From Longimicrobium sp. (GTDB taxonomy: Bacteria > Gemmatimonadota > Gemmatimonadetes > Longimicrobiales > Longimicrobiaceae), in contig NZ_DASVSF010000015.1 of NCBI RefSeq assembly GCF_036388275.1, positions 11,711 through 75,710 of the forward strand: DNA of 64,000 nucleotides, given 5' to 3'. The notes under the pieces were generated by a model. That model worked only from the letters and a program-made list of their open reading frames with translations, was not told where the DNA came from and did not search any database. Of this stretch, positions 38,201 to 45,239 are shown one piece after another. Both the position numbers and the translations under genes were made by a program. Each line of letters starts with the position of its first letter. The first letter of the stretch is position 1.

Positions 38201-38509
38201 GAGCCCGTGAACACGGCCCTGCGCGGCGCCGAGGTGGTGCCGCCGGCCGACACGCCGGACCAGGCGCCCTGGACCGTTTCGCACCGCGGCTGGTGGTGGG
38301 GGCCGTGGTTCCAGCACCAGAACCTGCGCGACGACCGCGCCGAGGCGTTCACCACGCACCTGAACGCCGGCGTGCACACCTATTCCTACGTGGCGCGCGC
38401 CACCACGCTCGGCGAGTTCATCGTGCCGCCGCCGCGCGCGGAAGAGATGTACAGCCCCGAGACGTTCGGCCGCGGAAGCTCCGATCGGGTGAGGATCGAA
38501 GACAACTGA
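32294..38509 (+). CDS. Alpha-2-macroglobulin family protein, thioester lost, with CarboxypepD_reg insert
   Basis: 2071 residues with a Sec signal ending at LQAQ (26); periplasmic or outer-membrane. MG-type beta domains run from about 140: LTVVRAAPRGEVQLGAEVTVTFSQ, YGITDRNLYRPGEEVRFKGWVRRF near 670, RRPEFEVAA near 775, RERYAPGDTARILVQ near 1040 and PGAEVALAVVDEAVLALTGY near 1165. Residues about 1218-1330 hold an insert: SGRVRDTAGQPVAGAMVTVEG, then LESITVTGFG and LQGRMGGVVG, then a Pro-rich linker. The A2M domain follows (FNPLAVWTPVVRTDAEG; VRQPLMVRPSAPRFLNFGD). The thioester site CxEQ reads Gly1573-Ser-Glu-Gln1576, so no covalent trap can form. The terpenoid-toroid TED and final domain are complete. 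Bacterial homologues (YfhM/MagD) inhibit host or competitor proteases. Confidence 0.92.
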   Translation: MRVLLRPVPLLIALLLAVGAAPLQAQRRSVIPPLHVRPLSTAPDTVAPDSSGLRFRLSAAPLRAPERETPAPALMLPRADAERILARLAPLPSVAAAERFAFPAATLPPPRTGRTVLAGFPPPDSAGPERPSDVAARAPLTVVRAAPRGEVQLGAEVTVTFSQAMVPLSTVSNVEAREAPVVITPRIAGRWRWLDVRTVVFTPEGRVPFATEYTVTIPAGTRSASGGALAEEVRWTFRTPELNGIGAWPYGDRVRPDPVFLIHFDQQVSPPALLPSIRLTAGGVERTVRLASAEEIQRDSVARAFAAQGEPGTWIAFRATQPLPLNTPIQVQVRQGAPSAEGPLRTTRVQEWSFRTYAPLRVTEAQCGYRDDVCPPGTAWRVQFNNALDSAARRPEWVRVQPALPGLRVSVVGNQLWIHGDAEPNTRYTVTLGRGIRDEFGQVLGREETRVFRVGPPEPGIIGFAERMMVLEASGPRTVSVFTHDLPRLRLRMNRVRPEDWAQFRRWTPEAGVLPGTTVVDRWLRANPARGAVTEHAIDADEVLRGEPGHVLVSVETEAGRESATWLQVTRVGVAAFADPQEVLVWATALHDGSPIAGAQVRMLPDGTAGVTGRDGLVSLALPGAAEREGQRYLAAGPPGDQAILVQGRGGWLSLTREPRETELLWYGITDRNLYRPGEEVRFKGWVRRFERTKRGGLASAGVGSGVSWRASDPQGNEIAKGTARLTEFGGFDGVFTVPAGANLGGAAITVRLDGMEGEHPIQFQVQEFRRPEFEVAAQADPGPHVVGGSAQVSVTASYFSGGALPGAEVSWRVESHPATYTPPGWAEWRFGMEDAGWWSWRPRPPPPQETRTLEGETDVQGRHAIRLDLDRAVPPRAYTLNAYATVVDVNRQPWTANAQLLVHPAEVYVGLRTERAWQMRGEPIRVEGMVVDLDGKPVTGRPVRMRAERLSWVQRGGGWEEVAGDTLTCGFVSDLNPRTCTFATPEGGRYRLVADVTDERGRPSRTEVTVWVSGGAPFQQPGQRMGAAQQVRLLPDRERYAPGDTARILVQLPFWPARGLMTVRRNGIVSTDTIQSDSSTFILAVPVTEADIPNTHVQVDVVGASDTIPGSRGTDFASGTAMLSVPPTGRSLSIVPLAADSVAVPDAPASVTVQVNDAQGRPVPGAEVALAVVDEAVLALTGYRFSDPLELFHPASGPGTTDAWLHPSVLKRGSGVGVVSGRVRDTAGQPVAGAMVTVEGTDLRVATDAAGAFRLTGVPSGPRTLTAARIGLGSASRDVVVGPDPVQVDIVMRADEVQLESITVTGFGAADGVVLQGRMGGVVGRASSTAPPAPPMPAPVSAPPPEEPQPAIAVRTNFNPLAVWTPVVRTDAEGRATVPFTLPSSLTRYRVMAVAAQGLARFGAGESSLTVRQPLMVRPSAPRFLNFGDRFDFTVVIQNQTGEPMTVDVAARAEGIAFAEPGRRVTVPANDRVEVRIPGEAVRAGTAHVQVAAVSGARSDAAFVTLPVYTPATAEAFATYGNFTEGAATLPLQIDENDVLPGFGGLEVSTSSTALHELTDAFLYLVKYPYHGSEQIASRLLAVAALRDVLTEFRAEGLPPAQALADSVARDIQALRRMQNHDGGWDFWRGDRESWPYVSVHVTHALVRMRERGYPVPDDMLQRALQYTRTVRERMPAWYPEPSRRAIRAYALYVRSLAGERVGGEVTALLREAEAGRLPLEVVGWLLAASAGQGGTQETRDELLRIVNNRATETASTATFANTYEQGEYLLLHSSRRTDAVVLEALLRTEPRNPLVAKTVRGLLGGRRAGRWSNTQENAWVLLALDRYFREYEAQTPDFVARVWLGERFAGEHAFAGRNADRHQLTVPIDALVELNPESVTVGKEGAGRVYYRAGLRYAPRGLDLPSLDRGFSVERTYEAIDDPSDVVRGEDGVWRIRPGARVRVTVTMVTPSRRVHVALVDPLPAGFEPVNTALRGAEVVPPADTPDQAPWTVSHRGWWWGPWFQHQNLRDDRAEAFTTHLNAGVHTYSYVARATTLGEFIVPPPRAEEMYSPETFGRGSSDRVRIEDN

Positions 38510-38513
38510 CGGG

Positions 38514-38548
38514 TCTCACACGGAGGGCACGGAGGACACGGGGGGGGG
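38514..38548 (+). repeat. Repeat G, second copy (single arm)
   Basis: CTCACACGGAGGGCACGGAG followed by GACACGG and a run of G, five bases after the alpha-2-macroglobulin stop. It matches the left arm of the hairpin at 20426-20530. Confidence 0.65.
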
Positions 38549-38737
38549 GCACGGGAGGATGATCCCCGCGCCCCCTCCGTTTTGTGCTCGACCCGGTATC
38601 CTGTTGGGTGGATGAAACTTGCGCGTTCACCTGTCGTATGGATTGGCGCGCCGGTGCCACCGAGCGCCTGCGGACGGTGGGCTCCCCCTCCAGCGTCCGC
38701 TGCCACGATCGAGAGGGATGGACAGGAGAGCTCCGCC

Positions 38738-38848
38738 ATGGCAACCGACAAGCCGCGCCCGCCGAACGGTCCGGCCACCACCGGCAACCCGTCCGGCGGC
38801 GGCCGAGGCAACAATCCCCCGGCGCCGAAGCCGGGACCGAAGAAGTAG
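38738..38848 (+). CDS. Small Pro/Gly/Lys-rich protein, 36 residues
   Basis: MATDKPRPPNGPATTGNPSG continues with a Gly-Arg-Gly-Asn-Asn segment and ends PAPKPGPKK. There is a ribosome-binding ACAGGAGAG about ten bases before the ATG, and a 12-base-pair hairpin right behind the stop. The composition (Pro, Gly, Asn, Lys; no hydrophobic core) means it cannot fold alone and is cationic at the end. No signal peptide, no Cys, no double-Gly leader. It is unlike the neighbouring genes and unknown in function; a structural, nucleic-acid-binding or peptide role is possible. Confidence 0.5.
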   Translation: MATDKPRPPNGPATTGNPSGGGRGNNPPAPKPGPKK

Positions 38849-38852
38849 GACA

Positions 38853-38892
38853 ACACGAAGCCCCTCGCCAGGTATGGTGCGGGGCTTCGTGT
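38853..38892 (+). terminator. Hairpin terminator after the 36-residue gene
   Basis: ACACGAAGCCCC (38853-38864) pairs perfectly with GGGGCTTCGTGT (38881-38892). The T run is short. Confidence 0.65.
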
Positions 38893-38952
38893 TCGATGGG
38901 AGGCTGAATCGGTCTGCTTGCCGGACCTATTCCCTGTTCGCTGTCCCTCGAC

Positions 38953-39528
38953 CTAGAACGTCAGCCGGAGCGCCATCACCGGCCCGATGAAGTCGGCGGG
39001 CAGTGCGCCGCCGCCCGCGCCGGGGCGGGTCTGGTAGCGAACGCCCAAGCGGCCGTTCAGCATCTTCTGGCCGCCAATGTCCACACCGCTCTCCAGCACG
39101 AATGACGGACGATCATCCCTGGCCTTCGTCACCACCTCCGAAAGCCCCGCCCCCGCGGACACGTAGGGCTGCCAGGTCCCCGCGTGGTTGAATGTGCGCA
39201 TCACGCCCATGTGCATGGCGTTGCCCTCTTCACCGCAACGGCCGTCATCGAAGTACGTGTCCCCGTTCTCGTCCGCGCCCACGTAGGCCACGCAGATGAG
39301 CCCCCACAGCCAGCGGTTGTAGTCGGCGAAGAAGGTCCACTCGCTGTTGGCCGAGGGGCGCACCTGAATCTGCACGCCTGCCTGCATGGCGACCAGGAAC
39401 GCCGTGCCGAAATAGGGCATCACGCCGACTTCCGGCCGCGACTCCCCCGGCTGCTGGGCGGCGGACGGAGCCGCGGCGCATGCCAGCGCCAAGGCCAGGA
39501 GCAGGCGCGAAGGGCGGAGGATGGACAT
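38953..39528 (-). CDS. Small outer-membrane beta-barrel-like protein
   Basis: 191 residues with a signal peptide ending at PSAAQ (25). The mature protein alternates polar and hydrophobic beta strands (VGVMPYFGTAFLVAM, AGVQIQVRPSANSEWTFFADY, WQPYVSAGAGL, GRLGVRYQT) and ends in FIGPVMALRLTF, with the terminal Phe typical of outer-membrane proteins. Resembles an OmpA/OmpW-sized 8-strand barrel. Two Cys in CVAYVGADENGDTYFDDGRC may pair in a loop. No precise family. Confidence 0.7.
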   Translation of the reverse strand: MSILRPSRLLLALALACAAAPSAAQQPGESRPEVGVMPYFGTAFLVAMQAGVQIQVRPSANSEWTFFADYNRWLWGLICVAYVGADENGDTYFDDGRCGEEGNAMHMGVMRTFNHAGTWQPYVSAGAGLSEVVTKARDDRPSFVLESGVDIGGQKMLNGRLGVRYQTRPGAGGGALPADFIGPVMALRLTF

Positions 39529-39641
39529 CGGTGCGTACGTTGAGGGTTCCGGCGGATGGGACGCACGTGTCTACGCCCGAGCCGTGCGGTTTGTGACGGG
39601 TGGGGGTGGCCGGTCCGGCAAATCCGGACCGGCCGCCGTCG

Positions 39642-40187
39642 TCAGCGCTTGAGGCGCGACGTGTATGCCTTGCGGAATTTGCTCACCTTGGGCGCGATCA
39701 CCACCTGGCAGTATCCCTGGTAGGGGTTCCGCGCGTAGTAGTCCTGGTGATAGCTCTCCGCCCGGTAGAACTCGGATGCGGGGCTCACCTCGGTGACGAT
39801 GGGATCGTCGTACAGCCGCCGCTCCGTCAACTCGCGGATCACCTCTTCGGCCACGCGCCGCTGCTCGTCGTCGTGATAGAAGACCACCGAGCGGTACTGC
39901 GTCCCCTCGTCTCCACCCTGGCGGTTGAGGGTGGTGGGATCGTGGGTGGTGAAGAAGATCTCCAGGATCTCACGGAACGGGATCTCCGCCGGGTCGAACG
40001 TCACCTGCACCACCTCGGCGTGCCCCGTGCGTCCCGAGCACACCTGCTCGTAGGAAGGGTTCGGCATCGGCCCACCCATGTATCCCGACACCACGCGGTC
40101 CACCCCGCGCAGGTCCACGAACACCGCTTCCGTGCACCAGAAGCAGCCCCCGCCCAGCGTGGCCACTTCGCGTCCCGTATCCGCCAT
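39642..40187 (-). CDS. msrA: Peptide methionine sulfoxide reductase A
   Basis: 181 residues; reduces methionine-S-sulfoxide in proteins. The active site GGGCFWC (12-18) gives catalytic Cys15. The following blocks are normal: SGYMGGPMPNPSYEQVCSG, GHAEVVQVTFDP, FFTTHDPTTLNRQGGDEGTQYRS. No signal peptide, so cytosolic. The C-terminal tail ends in basic residues. GGGAG lies before the ATG. Diverges from the M23 gene. Confidence 0.95.
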   Translation of the reverse strand: MADTGREVATLGGGCFWCTEAVFVDLRGVDRVVSGYMGGPMPNPSYEQVCSGRTGHAEVVQVTFDPAEIPFREILEIFFTTHDPTTLNRQGGDEGTQYRSVVFYHDDEQRRVAEEVIRELTERRLYDDPIVTEVSPASEFYRAESYHQDYYARNPYQGYCQVVIAPKVSKFRKAYTSRLKR

Positions 40188-40245
40188 CGATCACTCCCTA
40201 TGCTCGCTCCAGATCGCGGATGATCGCCATCCGCTGAAACCTGCG

Positions 40246-40274
40246 TGCGCCGCCGCCGTACGGCGGCGGGCGCA
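40246..40274. repeat. GC palindrome between msrA and the M23 gene
   Basis: TGCG(C) + CGCCGCCG, centre TA, then CGGCGGCGG and CGCA: near-perfect dyad with one bulged G. It lies between two divergent genes and could be an operator or simply a hairpin. Confidence 0.45.
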
Positions 40275-40309
40275 CAAGACCCTGTACACCGCAGCCCCGG
40301 AAACAGCCG

Positions 40310-41392
40310 ATGCTCTCTCTTCTGCTCGCGATCACCCTGGCCCCCGCCCCCGCGCCCGCCGACACACCTGCGGTTGGCGTCACCGTGGCACCCGGCCGCG
40401 TGTTCATCGAGAAGGGCGCGTCACAGTACCTGAACTTCGACTTCGTCGTCCAGAACCGCGGGGCCGATTCGCTGGAAGTCGTGCGCGTGGAGGTGTCCGT
40501 CTACGACCGCGCAGGCGGGCTGCAAGTGCGCAAGCTGGTAAACCAGAACGGCCCCAGCCCCAGCGCGCTCACCCTGCTTCCGGACCGCCTGCTCGCCCCC
40601 GGCGCCACGGGGATGATCTTCAATCCATTCGCCGAGTTTCCGCGCGAGGTGGAGCTCGCCACCCTGCGATACGAGCTCGAGTTCCGTGCACGGGGTGGCG
40701 AGGGGCAGGCCGCGCCCGTCGTCGTTCACGCCACCGTTGCGCCCGAGCCGTACGCCAACCGCACGGCGCTGCAGATGCCCGTGGACGGGCGGGTGCTGGT
40801 GTGGGACGGCCACGACTTCTACTCGCACCACCGGCGATGGAACTGGACGCACCCCATGCTGGCCTCCCACTGCTTCACGAGCAACGCCAGCCGCTACGCA
40901 TACGACTTCGTGGTGCTCGGCGCGGCGGACAGCACGCACGCCGGAGACGGCTCGTCGCACGAGCAGTGGTACGGGTACGGCCAGCCGGTCCGCGCCCCGG
41001 CCGCCGGACGCGTGATCGCGGCCATGGACGGCAGCGCCGACGACGGCCAGTTCGACCTCTCCAGGCTCTGTGCCGACGAGCTGGTGGCGTACGGCAACGC
41101 GGTGGTGATCGACCACGGCGGCGGCGAGATGAGCGTGCTCGCTCACCTGCGCCAGGGCTCCGTCGCGGTGCGTGTGGGAGACGCGGTAGCGCAGGGGCAG
41201 GTAGTCGCCGCGGTGGGGTCGTCGGGAAGCTCGCTCTTCCCGCACCTGCACTACCAGCTCGTCACCGGCGTGCAGCACGGGGGCGAAGGGCTGCCGTCGT
41301 ACTTTCCCGGCGCGCGGGTGCGGCGCGGGGCGGGATGGGTGCCCGCCCCGAACGGCCAGGTGGACAGCGGCGACATCGTCCAGGGCCGCTGA
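40310..41392 (+). CDS. Secreted M23-family peptidase
   Basis: 360 residues. A short signal (MLSLLLAITLAPAPAPADT) is followed by a beta-sandwich N-terminal domain (VEKGASQYLNFDF-type; LEVVRVEVSVYDRAGGL). The peptidase core is RYAYDFVVLGAADS near 200, VRAPAAGRVIAAMDG, GNAVVIDHGGGEMSVLAHLRQGS near 265 and the zinc/catalytic HLHYQ near 312. In the first zinc motif the usual His is replaced (YAYDF instead of HxGxD), as in several M23 relatives that act on non-peptidoglycan targets. The envelope is the likely location. Confidence 0.82.
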   Translation: MLSLLLAITLAPAPAPADTPAVGVTVAPGRVFIEKGASQYLNFDFVVQNRGADSLEVVRVEVSVYDRAGGLQVRKLVNQNGPSPSALTLLPDRLLAPGATGMIFNPFAEFPREVELATLRYELEFRARGGEGQAAPVVVHATVAPEPYANRTALQMPVDGRVLVWDGHDFYSHHRRWNWTHPMLASHCFTSNASRYAYDFVVLGAADSTHAGDGSSHEQWYGYGQPVRAPAAGRVIAAMDGSADDGQFDLSRLCADELVAYGNAVVIDHGGGEMSVLAHLRQGSVAVRVGDAVAQGQVVAAVGSSGSSLFPHLHYQLVTGVQHGGEGLPSYFPGARVRRGAGWVPAPNGQVDSGDIVQGR

Positions 41393-41396
41393 GGCG

Positions 41397-42032
41397 CTAC
41401 CGCGGGCAGTTCGACGCGCCGGGAGGATCGGGTTCGCCGTAGGTGCGCCGCTCCAGGCGCGGCGCCGCGCCGTCCTTGAGCACCACGATGAACAGGTGGG
41501 AGTACTCCGCCTCGCACAGGTCCGTCATCGGCCCCGCGCCTAGCGCGGTGATGATCGCCGGGACGGAGTTGCTGTGGCCCACCACCACCACCGCCTTGCC
41601 CCGGTGTGCCCGCGCCGCGGCGGCAACGGCGGCCGGGTGATCCGGTGCACGCGTGGTGAACGTGTCGGGAACGATCCGCAGCAGCTGCGCGAGGGGGGCG
41701 GCGGTGGCCTGCGTTCGCCGGTACTGCGTGACGATGATCTTGTCGATCCCGCGGTTGCGCAGGATGAACTCCGGGCTGTGCGCCGCCGGCTCTGGCCCCA
41801 GTTCCCAGGTCCGCAGCAGGCTTCCCAGGGTACGCGCCCGCTGCTCGCCCGCCGCGCTGAGGGGCGGATCGGCTTCACCCGCGATGACCGCCTTTTCCGC
41901 GTGCCGCACCAGGATGATTACCTGCGAGTCGGCTACGGCGGCGGACGGAGCGGCGGACGCCGCGGTCCCGGACGCCGTGGAGCAGGCCGCCAGTGCGGCC
42001 AGCGCGAGGGGGACGAACGAGAAGATGCGCAT
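41397..42032 (-). CDS. Histidine phosphatase superfamily lipoprotein
   Basis: 211 residues. Lipoprotein signal MRIFSFVPLALAALAAC (Cys17). The phosphohistidine motif is LVRHAEK with catalytic His44, and the second histidine is in VVVGHSNS near 150. The branch resembles SixA/phosphoglycerate mutase-like proteins exported to the envelope. The phosphorylated substrate is unknown. It converges with the M23 gene 4 bases apart. Confidence 0.85.
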   Translation of the reverse strand: MRIFSFVPLALAALAACSTASGTAASAAPSAAVADSQVIILVRHAEKAVIAGEADPPLSAAGEQRARTLGSLLRTWELGPEPAAHSPEFILRNRGIDKIIVTQYRRTQATAAPLAQLLRIVPDTFTTRAPDHPAAVAAAARAHRGKAVVVVGHSNSVPAIITALGAGPMTDLCEAEYSHLFIVVLKDGAAPRLERRTYGEPDPPGASNCPR

Positions 42033-42074
42033 CTGGGACTCTGGATGGAGGGGTGGATGATCGACGGCGGCCGG

Positions 42075-42524
42075 TCAGCCCGCGACGCCTGGCCGGCCCT
42101 GGATGGTCATCATGGTGCCCGTGAACGTGGCGACGTGCGTCTCGCGTCCGCCCTCGACGCCGAACGCGTCCGCCGTCACCACGCTGATCGTGCGCCCGGC
42201 GCGCACCACCCGCCCACGGGCGACGATCACCTCGCCGCGCGCCGGCGCCAGCAGGTTCACCTTGAACTCCACGCTCAGCACGCCCGCATCGGCCGGCATC
42301 AGCGTGTAGGCGGCGAATCCGGCGGCGCTGTCGAGGATGGACGCCAGCGCGCCCGCGTGCACGAAGCCGTGCTGCTGGCCCACCTCGTCGCGAACGTCCA
42401 GCTCCACGTCCACCTCGCCCGCGCCCACGCGAACCAGCCGCGCGCCCAGCGTTTCCATCAGCCGCTGGCGGGTGAAGCTTTCGCGGACTCGGTCTTCGAA
42501 GCCGGGTTCCGGGGCGCGGGGCAT
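42075..42524 (-). CDS. PaaI-family acyl-CoA thioesterase
   Basis: 149 residues from the ATG at 42524, hotdog fold. VGQQHGFVHAGALASILDSAAGFAAYTLMP is the family's active-site helix region (with HAGA and Asp), followed by GVLSVEFKVNLLAPARGEVIVARGRVVRAGRTISVV and THVATFTGTMM. Hydrolyses medium or aromatic acyl-CoA. The frame runs further upstream but no family residues lie there. Confidence 0.88.
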   Translation of the reverse strand: MPRAPEPGFEDRVRESFTRQRLMETLGARLVRVGAGEVDVELDVRDEVGQQHGFVHAGALASILDSAAGFAAYTLMPADAGVLSVEFKVNLLAPARGEVIVARGRVVRAGRTISVVTADAFGVEGGRETHVATFTGTMMTIQGRPGVAG

Positions 42525-42618
42525 TCCGTTCGCTCGCTGGCGGATGAGGTTGGCGCAGGCGGTGGCCTGAAGATAGAATCTGGCACACCGTAGCGCTGTT
42601 TCACCAGACCACGGACCC

Positions 42619-43956
42619 ATGGCCGCCCTTTCCCGCGCCGACCGGCTCGACCGCCTGCCGTTCACGCCCATCCACCGCCGCCTGCTTCTCGTCGCCGGGG
42701 CCGGCTGGGCGATGGATGCCATGGACGTGGGGCTGATCTCGTTCGTCATGGCCGCGCTCGCCACGCAGTGGGGGCTGGGCAGCGGCACGCTGGCGTGGAT
42801 CGGGGCCGTGGGCTTCATCGGCATGGCGCTGGGCGCCACCCTGGGCGGCAGTGTCGCCGACCGCGTGGGCCGCCGCACCGTGTTCGCGGCCACGCTGCTG
42901 ATCTACGGCGTGGCGACGGGCGCGGCGGCGTTCTCGTGGTCGGTGGCGTCGCTGCTCGTCTTTCGATTCCTGATCGGCTTCGGCTTGGGCGCCGAGCTGC
43001 CGGTGGCCTCCACGCTGGTCAGCGAGTTCGCCCCGGCGCGCATCCGCGGGCGCATCGTGGTGCTGCTGGAGGCGTTCTGGGCCTTCGGGTGGATACTCGC
43101 CGCGCTGATCGGCACCTACGTCATCCCCCGGTCGGAGAACGGCTGGCGCTGGGCGTTCGCGCTGGGCGCTCTTCCCGCGCTCTATTCGGGCGTCGTCCGC
43201 CGCGCGCTTCCCGAGTCTGTCCGCTTCCTGGAGTCCAAGGGCCGCGCCGCCGAGGCCGAGGAGGTGGTCCGCCGCTTCGAATCCGCCGCGGGCGTATCCT
43301 CCCCCGCGGTCGAGGCCCCCGCTCCCGCGGCGAAGCCCGCGCGCACCGTGGGGCTGGGCGAGCTGTGGCGTGGCGCGCTGGCGCGGCGGACGCTCGCGCT
43401 GTGGCTGGTGTGGTTCGGGATCAACTTCGCGTACTACGGCGCCTTCATCTGGCTGCCCACGCTGCTGATGGAGCGCGGCTTCTCGCTGGTCAGGTCGTTC
43501 GAGTTCACGCTGATCATCACGCTGGCGCAGCTGCCGGGCTACGCGGTGTCCGCCTACCTGATCGAAAAGTGGGGACGGCGCCCCACCCTGGCCACGTTCC
43601 TGGCCGGCTCGGCATTGGCCGCCCTGCTGTTCGCGGGCGCCGAATCGCGCAACGCCGTGCTGATCGCGGGGTGCCTGCTTTCATTCTTCAACCTGGGCGC
43701 GTGGGGCGCCGTCTACGCCGCCACCCCCGAGGTCTACCCGACGGAAGTGCGCGCGACCGGCGCCGGGTGGGCGGCGGGATTCGGGCGCATCGCCAGCATC
43801 CTGGCCCCGCTGGCGGTGCCCCCGCTGATGGCGGCGGGCGGCTCATGGGCGGTCTTCGGCACCTTCGCCGGGTTCTTCGGCGTCGCGATCATCGGCGCGC
43901 TCATGCTCCCCGAGTGGCGCGGCCGCCAGCTGGACGAGGGGACGGTCTCAGCGTAG
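42619..43956 (+). CDS. MFS transporter, sugar/aromatic-acid:proton symporter type
   Basis: 445 residues, 12 transmembrane helices with a central loop of about 45 residues. MFS signatures: DAMDVGLISFVMAAL in helix 1, ADRVGRRTVF after helix 2, FLIGFGLGAELPVASTLVSEFAPARIRGR in helices 4-5 and EVYPTEVRATGAGWAAGFGR in the second half. These are the marks of the AAHS/SV2-like group (benzoate, 4-hydroxybenzoate, niacin or sugar carriers). The substrate is not predictable. Confidence 0.9.
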   Translation: MAALSRADRLDRLPFTPIHRRLLLVAGAGWAMDAMDVGLISFVMAALATQWGLGSGTLAWIGAVGFIGMALGATLGGSVADRVGRRTVFAATLLIYGVATGAAAFSWSVASLLVFRFLIGFGLGAELPVASTLVSEFAPARIRGRIVVLLEAFWAFGWILAALIGTYVIPRSENGWRWAFALGALPALYSGVVRRALPESVRFLESKGRAAEAEEVVRRFESAAGVSSPAVEAPAPAAKPARTVGLGELWRGALARRTLALWLVWFGINFAYYGAFIWLPTLLMERGFSLVRSFEFTLIITLAQLPGYAVSAYLIEKWGRRPTLATFLAGSALAALLFAGAESRNAVLIAGCLLSFFNLGAWGAVYAATPEVYPTEVRATGAGWAAGFGRIASILAPLAVPPLMAAGGSWAVFGTFAGFFGVAIIGALMLPEWRGRQLDEGTVSA

Positions 43957-43960
43957 CCGC

Positions 43961-44215
43961 TCAGGCGGGCTGGCGCGCCGGGCTTCCGCTCTCGTACAGG
44001 AACTCCGGGGCGAAGTCAGCCCCGTTCAGCCATTCGATGGTCCCTGTCTCTTCGTTGACGGCGACTTTCCTGAAGATATCCGCGTCGCGAAGGGGCTCGA
44101 ACACCTCACCGTACAATTCTTCGGAGAGATCCACATCGCGGACGGAGCCGTCGCTGAACTCCAGCCGCAGTGAGTACCCTTCGAGCGGTTCCACTGAGTT
44201 GACGTGCAAGAACAT
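43961..44215 (-). CDS. DUF2442 protein
   Basis: 84 residues from the ATG at 44215: VEPLEGYSLRLEFSDGSVRD, then VFEPLRDADIFRKVAVNEE and TIEWLNGADFAPEFLYE are the whole DUF2442 domain. In many genomes this protein follows a DUF4160 gene as a putative toxin-antitoxin pair. No DUF4160 reading frame is found within 500 bases here, so it stands alone. Cytosolic; function unknown. Confidence 0.85.
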   Translation of the reverse strand: MFLHVNSVEPLEGYSLRLEFSDGSVRDVDLSEELYGEVFEPLRDADIFRKVAVNEETGTIEWLNGADFAPEFLYESGSPARQPA

Positions 44216-44328
44216 CGTGCACCTCTCGTGCAGGTCAGCGGAGCGACCGGATTGAGGGTAAGGTGTACGCGCGGTCGCTCCGATTCGACCGGCAGCCAAC
44301 AGTCGAGGCCGCGCCCGCGAACTGACGG

Positions 44329-44661
44329 CTATTCGCCCCGGGAGCTGCGCCAGATGCTGAGGGTATCGACGACCGCGAGCACGATCGCCACGCCGACCAG
44401 CCCCAGGCCGAGGTAGCGCGCGCCCTCCAGCGCCCACCGAGGGTTGCCCGGCGCCACTGTTATTAGTGCCCGGTGAAGCATCACGCTTATGAGGATCGCA
44501 GATGCCAGTGCTATGGCATCCATGATCAGCACGGGACGGAGGTCACGCGGTCCGTCCGCGCCCTGCACGCCGAACTGCTGTCGCCGGTACACCGCGAAGT
44601 GCGCCATCATCAAGACGCCTGAAGCCAGGCCTCCGTAAAGCGCGGCCAAGTGGATGTTCAT
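44329..44661 (-). CDS. Three-helix membrane protein of unknown function
   Basis: 110 residues with hydrophobic helices near 5-25, 45-65 and 82-103. The first helix starts at the N-terminus (MNIHLAALYGGLASGVLMMAHFAVY). No family is recognised. The ATG overlaps the stop of the next gene upstream (ATGA), so the two small membrane proteins are made together. Confidence 0.7.
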   Translation of the reverse strand: MNIHLAALYGGLASGVLMMAHFAVYRRQQFGVQGADGPRDLRPVLIMDAIALASAILISVMLHRALITVAPGNPRWALEGARYLGLGLVGVAIVLAVVDTLSIWRSSRGE

Positions 44662-45092
44662 TCGGCAACCTCGCTTGGTAGGGTGATCGTGTAGGTGCTC
44701 GCGAGCATGGAGCACGTGAACAGCATCCCCGAAACGTCCAACACGGCACCCGAATCGATCGGGCTCGCGGCGGGAATTCCCGCGAAGTACAGGGACGCGA
44801 CAATCACGGTCAGGTTGCACATTCCGCCTGCAACAAGATGCCGGAGATCGTGCGGTTTTCCCGTGCCAAGCATCCCACCCAAGGCGGTCGCCGCGGCCCC
44901 AACCCCTACCAGCAGCAACTCGCCGTGCGCGACGGCGTCGGCGAGCGTGCGCGTCGGTTGTCCGGTGGGCGACGGCATACAGCGGAACAGGATCGGCACG
45001 AGAGCTACGCAGACGCTGAAGAGATAGAAGCGTGCAAGCTCCCTCAACGTAGCGGCGGAGATCGGAAACCTGCGTTTGATGCTATCAGCCAT
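44658..45092 (-). CDS. Four-helix membrane protein of unknown function
   Basis: 144 residues from the ATG at 45092, with helices near 20-38, 58-76, 86-104 and 118-136. Cys39, Cys91 and Cys126 lie at helix edges. Nothing recognised. First gene of a two-gene unit; a TATATT on the - strand at 45139-45144 is a likely -10 element. Confidence 0.7.
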   Translation of the reverse strand: MADSIKRRFPISAATLRELARFYLFSVCVALVPILFRCMPSPTGQPTRTLADAVAHGELLLVGVGAAATALGGMLGTGKPHDLRHLVAGGMCNLTVIVASLYFAGIPAASPIDSGAVLDVSGMLFTCSMLASTYTITLPSEVAE

Positions 45093-45138
45093 GGGGATGC
45101 GTTCCGCCGGTGTGTTCAGCTGTCCATCGCTTGCGTCC

Positions 45139-45144
45139 AATATA
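45139..45144 (-). promoter_or_regulatory. Possible -10 element of the two-gene membrane unit
   Basis: TATATT on the - strand, 47 bases before the ATG at 45092, in an otherwise GC-rich stretch. No good -35 is seen. Confidence 0.35.
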
Positions 45145-45239
45145 ACGCGGAACGCTGCGAAAAGTGTACAAACTAAACACGCCACCTCGCGAATGGCATC
45201 CGCGGGTGGCGCTCGGATTTGTCGGGTGGGAAGAAAACG

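Noticed and set aside
31307..38377. A 2356-codon open frame on the - strand, antisense to the alpha-2-macroglobulin gene
   Set aside because: It is a product of strong GC3 bias in the sense gene. The translation is His/Arg/Ala/Gly-rich without any domain, while the sense frame has clear A2M domains and a signal peptide.
43961..44437. A DUF4160-DUF2442 toxin-antitoxin pair
   Set aside because: Only the DUF2442 partner is present; the upstream 100 bases and the next gene (a membrane protein) do not contain DUF4160 motifs.
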